Shown: positions 26,335-33,620 of the stretch, one piece after another
How the letters are laid out: each line of letters opens with the position of its first letter
Position numbering within the stretch: position 1 is the stretch's first letter
Position numbers and translations under genes: made by a program
Source: Rhizobium sp. R711
GTDB taxonomy: Bacteria; Pseudomonadota; Alphaproteobacteria; Rhizobiales; Rhizobiaceae
Direction of reading: 5' to 3'
NCBI RefSeq assembly: GCF_002211365.1
Contig: NZ_LOKZ01000011.1
Location: 1-64,000 of the forward strand
DNA: 64,000 nucleotides
Notes under the pieces: generated by a model
Told to the model about the DNA's origin: nothing
Databases searched by the model: none
What the model saw: the letters and a program-made list of their open reading frames with translations, nothing else

Positions 26335-26398
26335 GGTATATACCCCGAGAGAGGTATTTTAGCCATAAAGCCTTCGTGGAAGGTATATACACGGAGAG
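26335..26398. promoter_or_regulatory. Direct repeats in the importer/LuxR intergenic region
   Basis: The 17-bp pattern GGTATATAC-N3-GAGAG occurs twice, at 26335-26351 and 26382-26398, 47 bases apart. The first copy begins with the perfect palindrome GGTATATACC. Both lie between the divergent ATPase gene and the LuxR-type regulator, so they are good candidates for the binding sites of that regulator. Confidence 0.6.
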
Positions 26399-26436
26399 CG
26401 CAGATTTCCTCGCGAGGCGATCAGGAGGTTCCGGCA

Positions 26437-27252
26437 ATGAGCACCGATTTGGAGGCGCTGTTTCAAGCCTTCAACGCCACCGTTGGCCGGCAGGCAATGG
26501 GCGACGCGGAATTCGGCGAGACCTTTCGGCAGATGATGGCGGCGCTAGTGCGCTTCGACTACGTCGTCGTCTTCGCCTATCGTGGCAAAGATCGGCCGAT
26601 CGACCTCTACAGCACCTTCGACCCGAAGGAGCACATCATTTTCGTAACGCTCTACCAAGCCGGCCCATACCTGCTCGATCCCTTCTACCACACCGCTAAC
26701 GAGCGGCGCGCCGGCGTGTTTCGCATGCGTGAGCTGGCGCCCGACCGGTTCTTCTCCAGCGAGTACTACCGGACCTATTATGTCCAGACAGGCCTTGCTG
26801 AGGAAATCGGCTTCTTCGTCACGGCCGATGACGATATCACCATCGTTCTTTCGCTCATGCGCAAGGAAAAGACCGGCCCCTTCCCGCCTGCGGAATTTGC
26901 CTTGCTGAAGAAAGCCGAGCCCTTGATCGCCAACATGGTCCGCCACTACTGGGCTGGGCTAGGAGCCCGTTTTGACGCACAACTGCATTCTCGAAATCGC
27001 GGTAGTCGCAGACGCGATGCTGGTGAAAGCTCCCTGCAGCCTGCCGAAGCGGTGTGGCGCGATCTCAATCTCACCAGCCGCGAAACCGCGATTGTCGATC
27101 TCGTCCTCCAAGGCCACTCCTCCGAGTCGATCGGCCTGAAGCTCAGTATCTCAACGGGAACCGTTAAGGTTCATCGGCGCAATGTCTATCGCAAATTAGG
27201 CATCTCCTCGCAGACGCAACTGCTGTCCCTCTATCTCAAGAATCTTTCGTGA
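26437..27252 (+). CDS. LuxR-type transcriptional regulator, divergent from importer operon
   Basis: A 271-residue regulator. The C-terminal helix-turn-helix is clear (LNLTSRETAIVDLVLQGHSS, then SIGLKLSISTGTVKVHRRNV). The N-terminal 200 residues form a sensor region that I do not match to the acyl-homoserine-lactone domain; the conserved Trp/Tyr/Asp pattern of that domain is not obvious. ATG 26437 follows AGGAGG. It is divergent from the Pot-like importer/SDR/amidohydrolase operon and very probably controls it, sensing the substrate or a product. Confidence 0.9.
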   Translation: MSTDLEALFQAFNATVGRQAMGDAEFGETFRQMMAALVRFDYVVVFAYRGKDRPIDLYSTFDPKEHIIFVTLYQAGPYLLDPFYHTANERRAGVFRMRELAPDRFFSSEYYRTYYVQTGLAEEIGFFVTADDDITIVLSLMRKEKTGPFPPAEFALLKKAEPLIANMVRHYWAGLGARFDAQLHSRNRGSRRRDAGESSLQPAEAVWRDLNLTSRETAIVDLVLQGHSSESIGLKLSISTGTVKVHRRNVYRKLGISSQTQLLSLYLKNLS

Positions 27253-27312
27253 AAGGCGTTCGGAAATTGTGGGCCGCTATCACCTGCGTTGTGCCGTCTC
27301 CAGCCGACGACC

Positions 27313-28284
27313 TCAGGCCCTCACGGGTTCCGCCCTCGCCTTCGGCTTCAACAGGATTATCAGCAGCAAGCCGGCGACGATGAGCGCCGCACCCTCGAGG
27401 TGGTATCGCTGCAATTGCTCGCCGAGGATGAAGTAGGCGAGCACCGCGATGAAGATCGTCTGGACGTAGAGGAGGACGCCTGCCCGGGCCGCGCCCAAAG
27501 CCTCGATACTGCGATTGAAGAGGTAATACATGATCGCCCCGCCGGGGATGGCGACATAGGCAAGTGCGATGAGCCCACTGCTGTTGAGCGTCGACCGTTC
27601 GTCGGAAACAAGCTCGAAGAGATAGAATGGCAGCGCCGTCAGCACCGCCGCACCGAGAAGCAGGACCAAAAGCGCAAGCCGGTTCCCATCAAATTTCGCC
27701 CGACGAAGCAGCACGGTATAGAGGCTAAAGCAAAACGCACCGGCGACGATCCATAGTTCGCCGGGATTGAGATCGAGACGCATCAGTGCGGCCGGGCTGC
27801 CCTTGATGATGATGACGACGATCCCGAGAAAGGCCAGGATCGATCCGATCACCTGCCAGCTTCCCATCGGCTCGGCCAGGAACAACCGGGCAAGGATCAT
27901 GGTGATGATCGGGATCAGAGCAATGATGATGCCGGCAGTGGTGGCGTCGGCATGTTCGAGACCGACAAAAATCAGGCCCTGGCAGATCGCAAGCCCCATG
28001 CCGCCAATCACAAGCAGTTCAAGAGCGCGCGCCCGCACAAGCGCGACCATATCGCCAAAGTGCTTGTGCACGATCGGCATAAGGATCGCCCAGGCGATCA
28101 GCACGCGCCAAAAGCAGAGCGCCCAGGGCGGCATTTCCGAAGAAACCCATTTCGCGGCGATATAGACGCCGGCAGATAGCAGCCAGCAGAGAATGCCCAC
28201 GGAATAGGCGCTTGCAAGCGAACCGCCCGCCGCCTGTTCCGTCCCGACCGTCTCGCGATGGACTGCCAAGACATGTATCGCCAT
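27313..28284 (-). CDS. EamA/DMT-family transporter
   Basis: Inner-membrane protein of 323 residues with ten predicted spans in two EamA repeats (first about residues 25-160, second about 175-315). The repeat ends have the typical LEHADATTAGIIIALIPIIT and LGAARAGVLLYVQTIFIAV segments. Members of this drug/metabolite superfamily usually export amino acids or small metabolites. The direction and substrate are not readable. The gene is convergent with the LuxR-type regulator upstream and has its own promoter region. Confidence 0.88.
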   Translation of the reverse strand: MAIHVLAVHRETVGTEQAAGGSLASAYSVGILCWLLSAGVYIAAKWVSSEMPPWALCFWRVLIAWAILMPIVHKHFGDMVALVRARALELLVIGGMGLAICQGLIFVGLEHADATTAGIIIALIPIITMILARLFLAEPMGSWQVIGSILAFLGIVVIIIKGSPAALMRLDLNPGELWIVAGAFCFSLYTVLLRRAKFDGNRLALLVLLLGAAVLTALPFYLFELVSDERSTLNSSGLIALAYVAIPGGAIMYYLFNRSIEALGAARAGVLLYVQTIFIAVLAYFILGEQLQRYHLEGAALIVAGLLLIILLKPKARAEPVRA

Positions 28285-28459
28285 CGGTTAGTTATGCCAC
28301 AGTTCCCAAGCGCTGCACAGATGAGCCTGCTGCGGCGAGAACGAGGGGACGCATCCTTTCAGCGGTGGCTAAACTGACGACGAGGATTATCTCAAGCTGA
28401 AGTGTCGGAATCCCGTTTAGCCAGTCGTCTTCAAGGCAGACAAGCTATGGAGAGCAGCG

Positions 28460-29110
28460 ATGACGATTACCATTACCGCCTTTGAACGCTCGCCCGATCG
28501 CGGCAGAGGTCTGGCGCGCGACATGCGCGTTCGCTGGGCGCTGGAAGAAGTGGGCCAGCCTTACGACGTTCGGCTTCTTTCGTTCAAAGCGATGAAGGAA
28601 CCCGCCCACCTCGCGCTTCAGCCTTTCGGGCAGATTCCGACCTATGAAGAAGGCGATCTCGCCATATTCGAATCGGGGGCAATCGTGCTTCATATCGCGC
28701 AGCGCCATGCTGGCCTGCTGCCGGAGGACCCGAATGCCCGGGCACGCGCGATCACATGGGTATTCGCCGCGCTCACCACGATGGAGCAGCCGATGATCGA
28801 TCGAGAAATCGCCAAATTCATGGAAGGCGACCAACCTTGGTACGAGCAGCGCCGGTCGATGATCGAGGAACGCATCCGTAAGCGGCTAAAGGAACTCGCC
28901 GTCCGGCTTGGCGATGCCGACTGGCTCGACGGCGAATTCAGCGCTGGTGACCTCGAGATGGTATCGGTGCTGCTGAGGGTGAAAGGATCGGGCATGCTCG
29001 ACGATTATCCGAATCTCTCCGCCTATGTCGCGCGCGGCGAGGCACGGCCGGCGTACAAGCGTGCATTTGCCGCTCAGTTGGCGGTTTTCGCTGCGGCATC
29101 ATCCGGCTGA
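28460..29110 (+). CDS. Glutathione S-transferase-like protein
   Basis: Cytosolic GST of 216 residues. The N-terminal thioredoxin-fold domain shows VRWALEEVGQPYDVRLL, the cis-Pro segment QIPTYEEGDLAIFESGAI with the Glu-Ser glutathione-binding pair, and ends before an all-helical C-terminal domain (from about residue 90). ATG 28460 has GGAG upstream. It may detoxify electrophiles; substrate unknown. Confidence 0.88.
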   Translation: MTITITAFERSPDRGRGLARDMRVRWALEEVGQPYDVRLLSFKAMKEPAHLALQPFGQIPTYEEGDLAIFESGAIVLHIAQRHAGLLPEDPNARARAITWVFAALTTMEQPMIDREIAKFMEGDQPWYEQRRSMIEERIRKRLKELAVRLGDADWLDGEFSAGDLEMVSVLLRVKGSGMLDDYPNLSAYVARGEARPAYKRAFAAQLAVFAAASSG

Positions 29111-29221
29111 GAACAGGCGCGCTCGGGGCGGCCTCCCCTCGCGGCACCTGCCAGCCAATGTCACGCTTGACAGTCCTCAAAGGCGAATGCCCTAATCGCC
29201 GCGACCGCGAAAGGGCCATCG

Positions 29222-29884
29222 ATGAGCGACGATCAAACCCCGACAGACAGCAAGCTTACCACGTCGAAGCGCAGATGGGCCTCCGAAGGAAAATTCCTGA
29301 CTGGCCGTATCAGTGGCCCGGAAACCGAGCGCTTGCCGCCTGGCCAACACCTCGTCAAGAATTGGCCGGTCCTCGATCTCGGCCAGCAGCCCATCATTTC
29401 CACCGACACCTGGCGCCTGGAAGTTCGTGGGCTTGTCGAAACCCCGCTTGATCTTACCTGGACGGCCTTCCTGGCCCTCGAGCAGAGTACCAAAATCACC
29501 GATATTCATTGCGTAACAACGTGGTCGCGCTACGACAACAAATGGAAAGGTGTTTCGACCCGCGACTTACTCGATCAGGCCATGCCGAAACCGGGAGCCC
29601 ATTACGTCATGCTGACAAGCTATGATGGCTACACGACCAACCTGCCGCTCTCCGATTTCGCTACAGGGGATGCGATCCTTGCAACTTCCTGGGAAGGATT
29701 GCCGCTGACGCGCGATCACGGCGGTCCCATGCGGCTCGTCGTTCCGCATCTCTATTTCTGGAAAAGCGCGAAATGGTTGCGGCGCATTGAGCTTCAGGCG
29801 GCCGATGCAGCGGGCTTCTGGGAAAAGAACGGTTATCACATGTACGGCGATCCCTGGCGCGAGCAGCGATACTCGGAGGAGTGA
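29222..29884 (+). CDS. Molybdopterin-dependent oxidoreductase, sulfite oxidase-like
   Basis: A 220-residue protein made up almost entirely of the oxidoreductase molybdopterin-binding domain. The Cys that would ligate molybdenum is in TDIHCVTTWSRYDN. Downstream motifs are SYDGYTTNLPLSD and LTRDHGGPMRLVVPHLYFWK. It has no Tat signal, unlike MsrP (YedY), so it is probably cytoplasmic. No partner haem or membrane subunit is adjacent. The C-terminus has the family DPWREQRY ending. The physiological substrate is unknown. Confidence 0.88.
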   Translation: MSDDQTPTDSKLTTSKRRWASEGKFLTGRISGPETERLPPGQHLVKNWPVLDLGQQPIISTDTWRLEVRGLVETPLDLTWTAFLALEQSTKITDIHCVTTWSRYDNKWKGVSTRDLLDQAMPKPGAHYVMLTSYDGYTTNLPLSDFATGDAILATSWEGLPLTRDHGGPMRLVVPHLYFWKSAKWLRRIELQAADAAGFWEKNGYHMYGDPWREQRYSEE

Positions 29885-30115
29885 TACCAGTCGCGATTAT
29901 TTCGGCGGCTGATGGCGGTGTCGCGACGGCGACCTGCCCGCTATAGTTTCACCAGCTAGCTTGCCGTCACCATCCACAGCCGACTAAAAGCCCGCTTAAC
30001 GTGCAAATTTCACTGCGGCGGATTCACTTCAAAATAGATGCAAAAAGCGATATATTTTTCAAATTAATATCTTACGCCGATTTTGGCACGATCGCCTATT
30101 GAACCGACGCCCATT

Positions 30116-30134
30116 TTGGGTTGTTGTGACCCAA
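30116..30134. promoter_or_regulatory. Dyad upstream of LuxR-type gene
   Basis: Perfect inverted repeat TTGGGT (30116-30121) / ACCCAA (30129-30134) with 7 bases between, in an AT-rich promoter-like region, 26 bases before the chosen start of the LuxR-type gene. Spacing and symmetry suit a dimeric regulator. Confidence 0.4.
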
Positions 30135-30160
30135 CGATTCCAGATATCGCCTATGGGTTG

Positions 30161-30850
30161 ATGAACAAGGACACTTCATTTCATACTGTCACGCAGAAGC
30201 TGCTGGACGCATGGTTGCATACCACATCGCAGACGCCCGCCGCGCCGGAAAACATTTATCGTGACGTCATCGACCTTCTGACGATCAGGATGAGGATGAC
30301 ACTTGTCGTTCTGGACGGTGAGGATCCACTACAATGGCAACTGAAAGTCGTGCGACCGTCCGGCTTCAGTTCACGCCTTCTGAACATCAATAAGCTCTTC
30401 GCCGATCAGCGCATCGGCGAATTCAAGGATCGCACCTACATGGAAACAGCCGTCATCCCGCGTTATCGCGAGGTGATCGCCACACAGAAACCATCGATGG
30501 AACTGGTCAAGACGAGGGTGCTTGGCGTCAACCTCGAATACGAGCGACTGGTCCTCCCGCAAAAGACAACAGCCCGGCGGCCATCCTGGCTCCTGACTAT
30601 TTCGAACGGCCGCTTCATGTTCAACCCACCGCAGCAGCAGGCCCGCATGGATGCGACTGACGAAGCGGTGATCCAGCTCTTGACCGAAGGCGCGACGGCC
30701 AAGGAGATCGCCGCCGATCTTGGCATTTCGCACCGAACGGTCGAGCACCGCCTGGAGCGCATGAAGGAGCGCTACGGTGCGAAGAACACCGTCCACCTTG
30801 CAGCCATGCTGGTTGCAACGCACTTCGACCGCGATGTCGAGAAAAGCTAG
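30161..30850 (+). CDS. LuxR-type HTH transcriptional regulator
   Basis: A regulator of 229 residues from ATG 30161. The C-terminal helix-turn-helix is DEAVIQLLTEGATAKEIAAD followed by LGISHRTVEHRLERM. The N-terminal region is a sensor of unrecognised type, with a basic centre. A longer in-frame start at TTG 30083 is possible; it would place the TTGGGT dyad inside the gene. No convincing ribosome binding site marks either. The gene ends by overlapping, over four bases, the end of the convergent gene downstream. Its target is unknown; neighbours are a molybdopterin oxidoreductase and a cobalt uptake operon. Confidence 0.78.
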   Translation: MNKDTSFHTVTQKLLDAWLHTTSQTPAAPENIYRDVIDLLTIRMRMTLVVLDGEDPLQWQLKVVRPSGFSSRLLNINKLFADQRIGEFKDRTYMETAVIPRYREVIATQKPSMELVKTRVLGVNLEYERLVLPQKTTARRPSWLLTISNGRFMFNPPQQQARMDATDEAVIQLLTEGATAKEIAADLGISHRTVEHRLERMKERYGAKNTVHLAAMLVATHFDRDVEKS

Positions 30851-31458
30851 GGCGTGATCCGCCGAACCAGGCACCGTCCGCAATAGACGAGCGCCAGAAT
30901 TGCCGCCGCGAGCGCCGTCAACGTCGCCATGCTGGCAGGATGCAGCGGAACGTCCCGCCAAGCCGGGTGAACGATGTCCGCAGTATTGAACGCCTCACCA
31001 CTGAATTGGCAGGTGATCAGCGCCAAGCCGCGTAGAACCATGCCGGCATCGATCGCCGAGACGATCGCCTCGGCTTCGGCAGCCTCGCCGCCCATGCCCC
31101 GCATCGATAGCAGCACGGCCTTTGTTGCCGCGAGATAGGCATGCGAGCACTCGTTGAACGGGCTCCCCTCATCCGTTACGCTGCCAGGCATTTTGCCCCA
31201 GAAGCAGTAGGCGTGCTGGATCTGTGCATAGTTCAGCACGCGTCGGAACGGCTCGTTCGTATCCGTGGCGCGTGCCGCGAGATCGATGATCCGATCGCGA
31301 TACTCCGCGATCATGATCATTTCGCCGTGTGAGATTTCGGCGATCGCAATGCCGGTATGGGGACCGCTACCACTCCGCTGGTGTGCGTCGGCTGCCAGGG
31401 GCCAAAGCGGCAGCAACGCGATCATGGCGACAAGGAAAATGGAACGCCGGCTGGACAT
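30847..31458 (-). CDS. Exported hypothetical protein in the cobalt-uptake operon
   Basis: A 203-residue protein with a signal peptide (about residues 1-25) and a C-terminal membrane segment (ATLTALAAAILALVYCG). The mature part opens with several His residues (AHQRSGSGPHTGIAIAEISH) and holds two Cys (YCFWG and NECSHAY), so metal binding is possible. It lies 43 bases after cbtA in the same direction, within the riboswitch-controlled transcript. I do not recognise a named family. An accessory role in cobalt handling is inference from position. The ATG at 31458 is chosen because it begins the signal peptide. Confidence 0.7.
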   Translation of the reverse strand: MSSRRSIFLVAMIALLPLWPLAADAHQRSGSGPHTGIAIAEISHGEMIMIAEYRDRIIDLAARATDTNEPFRRVLNYAQIQHAYCFWGKMPGSVTDEGSPFNECSHAYLAATKAVLLSMRGMGGEAAEAEAIVSAIDAGMVLRGLALITCQFSGEAFNTADIVHPAWRDVPLHPASMATLTALAAAILALVYCGRCLVRRITP

Positions 31459-31501
31459 CGCGGGGGACAGGCTCCTGATTGCGCCGGAGCCTTCTCTCCA
31501 A

Positions 31502-32245
31502 TCAATGAAAAGCCGGCGCGCGAGCACGTGGCTTTGGAGCGGCACCGAGCTTGCGCTCTGCGAGAATACCGAAGGCCAGGCCAAGAACGCCCCAGAGGAT
31601 CACGTGCATACCGATCGAAGTCGTGCGGAAATGCCAGAGAACCACAGCGGAATAGTTCTCCGGCACCTCGTTGATCGGCGGCAGCAGATACTGAACGAGG
31701 CCGATGAAGACGACGTAGGCAAGACCCGCTGCGATTGCTGCATTCCAGACGCCGAACTGCGGGGTCAGGCGGCGGGCAAGCGCAATTGCCGCAACAAGCG
31801 CAGCGATCGATACGACGATCATCAGAAAGAACAGTTCAGTCCTGACGCCGATCGTGTCGGGATTGCCGACTGCCGGCGGATTGGCCGGATATTTGATGTT
31901 GGGCACGACAACCACGGCGACAAAGGCCGCAATGGCGATGACGGCAGAGGTCCCGCGGACGCCAAGATTGCTGAAGCGTCCCTGGACAAAAGCGAAGACG
32001 AGGGCAAACAAGCCGCCGACGGCAACGCTGTAGGCGATCACACCAGTCAGGAGGCCAAGGCCCGCTTGCGTGGCACGGCTGACGATTTCAGGCTCGCTGG
32101 TTTCACCCGCCGCTTGGGCCGCCGCTTCCTCAAACGCGATCGCTCGGTCGACGAGCGGCTCGCCGAAGGTATGGGCAAACGCGAAAACGAGGACGCCAGC
32201 AATCAGCCCCGCGAGCATTCCGCGAAGCAAAAGACTTCCAACCAT
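31502..32245 (-). CDS. cbtA: Cobalt transporter subunit CbtA
   Basis: Predicted inner-membrane subunit of the B12-regulated cobalt uptake system, 247 residues with about five to six spans. It starts MVGSLLLRGMLAGLIAGVL and has FAHTFGEPLVDRAI early and IKYPANPPAVGNPDTIG in the middle, all characteristic of the family. It follows cbtB by 14 bases, and a cobalamin riboswitch lies upstream of both. The family was defined by comparative genomics of cobalt transport, so cobalt specificity here is by family and regulation. Confidence 0.93.
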   Translation of the reverse strand: MVGSLLLRGMLAGLIAGVLVFAFAHTFGEPLVDRAIAFEEAAAQAAGETSEPEIVSRATQAGLGLLTGVIAYSVAVGGLFALVFAFVQGRFSNLGVRGTSAVIAIAAFVAVVVVPNIKYPANPPAVGNPDTIGVRTELFFLMIVVSIAALVAAIALARRLTPQFGVWNAAIAAGLAYVVFIGLVQYLLPPINEVPENYSAVVLWHFRTTSIGMHVILWGVLGLAFGILAERKLGAAPKPRARAPAFH

Positions 32246-32259
32246 GTCCGGAACTCCCC

Positions 32260-32469
32260 TTAGTGGCAGGGGAAGCCGAGGAGGTGCCGGCCGTCATGCA
32301 CGAACTCGTGCACGTACATACTGTTGAAAAGCGCCATTGCGCCCTCTTCGGTGCCGACGAAATAGATGGCGATGAGCATCAGCAAACCGCCAAAGATCGC
32401 CCAAGGCAAAAGCTCGGCAACGGGAATCGGAGCAGGTGCGGCGACGGGCGCGAAAGTGGTGTCAGACAT
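32260..32469 (-). CDS. cbtB: Cobalt transporter subunit CbtB
   Basis: A small 69-residue membrane protein with a single span (LLPWAIFGGLLMLIAIYFVG). The His-rich C-terminal tail HEFVHDGRHLLGFPCH is the hallmark of CbtB and probably binds cobalt. The ATG at 32469 is preceded by AGGAGGAATT. It is the first gene after the cobalamin riboswitch. Confidence 0.93.
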   Translation of the reverse strand: MSDTTFAPVAAPAPIPVAELLPWAIFGGLLMLIAIYFVGTEEGAMALFNSMYVHEFVHDGRHLLGFPCH

Positions 32470-32501
32470 GAATTCCTCCTGGAATGACGCGTTCAGTCGA
32501 G

Positions 32502-32635
32502 AATTATTGCGTGGCAGGGTCTGACTTCCAGTCCGAGGTATCCTCATCCTGATCACAGTGGCGCGACCGCACCGGAATTTCACCGGTTTCCAAACCCACA
32601 ACATAACCGTTATATCTGCGGCTTCGAACCTGTCA
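32502..32635 (-). promoter_or_regulatory. Cobalamin (AdoCbl) riboswitch upstream of cbtBA
   Basis: Read on the minus strand, the leader contains the core GGTGAAATTCCGGTGCGG and then the B12-box element GCCACTGTGA, and closes with GAAGTCAGACCCTGCC about 35 bases upstream of cbtB. These blocks, in this order and spacing, are the conserved cobalamin riboswitch elements. The aptamer limits are approximate. It should shut off cobalt uptake when cobalamin is plentiful. Confidence 0.9.
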
Positions 32636-32692
32636 ACGAGACTTCATGCAGCGACAGGCCACCTTCCCCGTTATCCGGAGACAACCAACGTG

Positions 32693-33256
32693 ATGACGCG
32701 CCTCACTTGGATCTGCCATGGTTCGACTGCCGCCAACCGCGAAGCGCGGTTCCCGCAAGACGAGCCGCTGAACGAGAAGGCAATCCTTGCCACTCAGGCA
32801 ATCGCCCCCCGCCTCGGGCGCGTCGACAGCGTCTTCGCCAGCCCGACATTGCGCGCGCGGCAGACGGCCGATGCACTTGGCCTGCAACCGGAATTCTCCG
32901 AGGCGCTCGCCGATTGCGATTTTGGCCGCTGGTCGGGACGCTCGATTGCCGAGATCCAGCAAGCCGAACCGGAAAATCTTGCCGCCTGGATGGCGCGGCC
33001 GGAGGAAGCACCGCACGGTGGTGAGGCAATCGCCGCCGTTTGCATGCGTGTAAACGCCTGGATGCACCAGCGCCTGCAGGCCGGTGGCCATATCGTCGCC
33101 ATCACTCATGCCGCGGTCATCAGGGCAGCGATCATCAACACTCTGCAGGCGCCGGTATCCTCCTTCTGGATCGCCGATATCGAACCGCTGGCCATCGTTC
33201 ACATGACCAGCAATGGCAATAGGTGGTCGCTGCGCGTCGAAGGCGCGGCCGCCTAA
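32693..33256 (+). CDS. Histidine phosphatase family protein, degenerate RHG motif
   Basis: A 187-residue protein of the phosphoglycerate-mutase-like histidine phosphatase fold. The first active-site motif, normally LxRHGxT, reads TWICHGSTAANR, so the usual Arg is Cys while the phospho-accepting His remains. Later residues fit the family: FASPTLRARQTADAL, FGRWSGRSIAEI and the second His in IVAITHAAVI. It is divergent from the B12-controlled cobalt genes; a role in cobalamin assembly (CobC-like alpha-ribazole phosphatase) is tempting but unproven. ATG 32693 follows GTG 32690 and a GGAG. Confidence 0.82.
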   Translation: MTRLTWICHGSTAANREARFPQDEPLNEKAILATQAIAPRLGRVDSVFASPTLRARQTADALGLQPEFSEALADCDFGRWSGRSIAEIQQAEPENLAAWMARPEEAPHGGEAIAAVCMRVNAWMHQRLQAGGHIVAITHAAVIRAAIINTLQAPVSSFWIADIEPLAIVHMTSNGNRWSLRVEGAAA

Positions 33257-33359
33257 TTTTCCGGGCGTTAATTTAGGCCAGCCTTACGCAAGCGAACCAT
33301 GCCATAGGTTTCCGGCCCAACACGTTCGGGCCGTGTTCCTTGCCCAGGGAGGACCAAGC

Positions 33360-33473
33360 ATGCCCTATGATTGGAGCGGCGCGCAGATGCGGCGCACGCG
33401 CCTGCTACGTATGACCGCCGCCGTTACCCTGCTTCTGCTCGTCATCGGCGCATCCCTAATGATCCGGCTTTGA
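33360..33473 (+). CDS. Small single-span membrane protein, 37 aa
   Basis: ATG 33360 follows a strong ribosome binding site (GGGAGG). The 37-residue product has a basic start (MPYDWSGAQMRRTRLLRM) and then one membrane segment (TAAVTLLLLVIGASLMI). No family recognised. Real because of the start signal and the clean signal-anchor layout; function unknown. Confidence 0.55.
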   Translation: MPYDWSGAQMRRTRLLRMTAAVTLLLLVIGASLMIRL

Positions 33474-33620
33474 GAACGACAGGCGGGCGGCCGCACCGCT
33501 CGCCTGTCGAACCGCCTCTCCGCTCTCGGCGGGCGCAGATACCAAGAATTCGCCCTTTGGTTTCAACAAACGCTTCAGACTTCAATGATACACCGGCGCT
33601 CAGGTGGAGATGGGTGAAGC

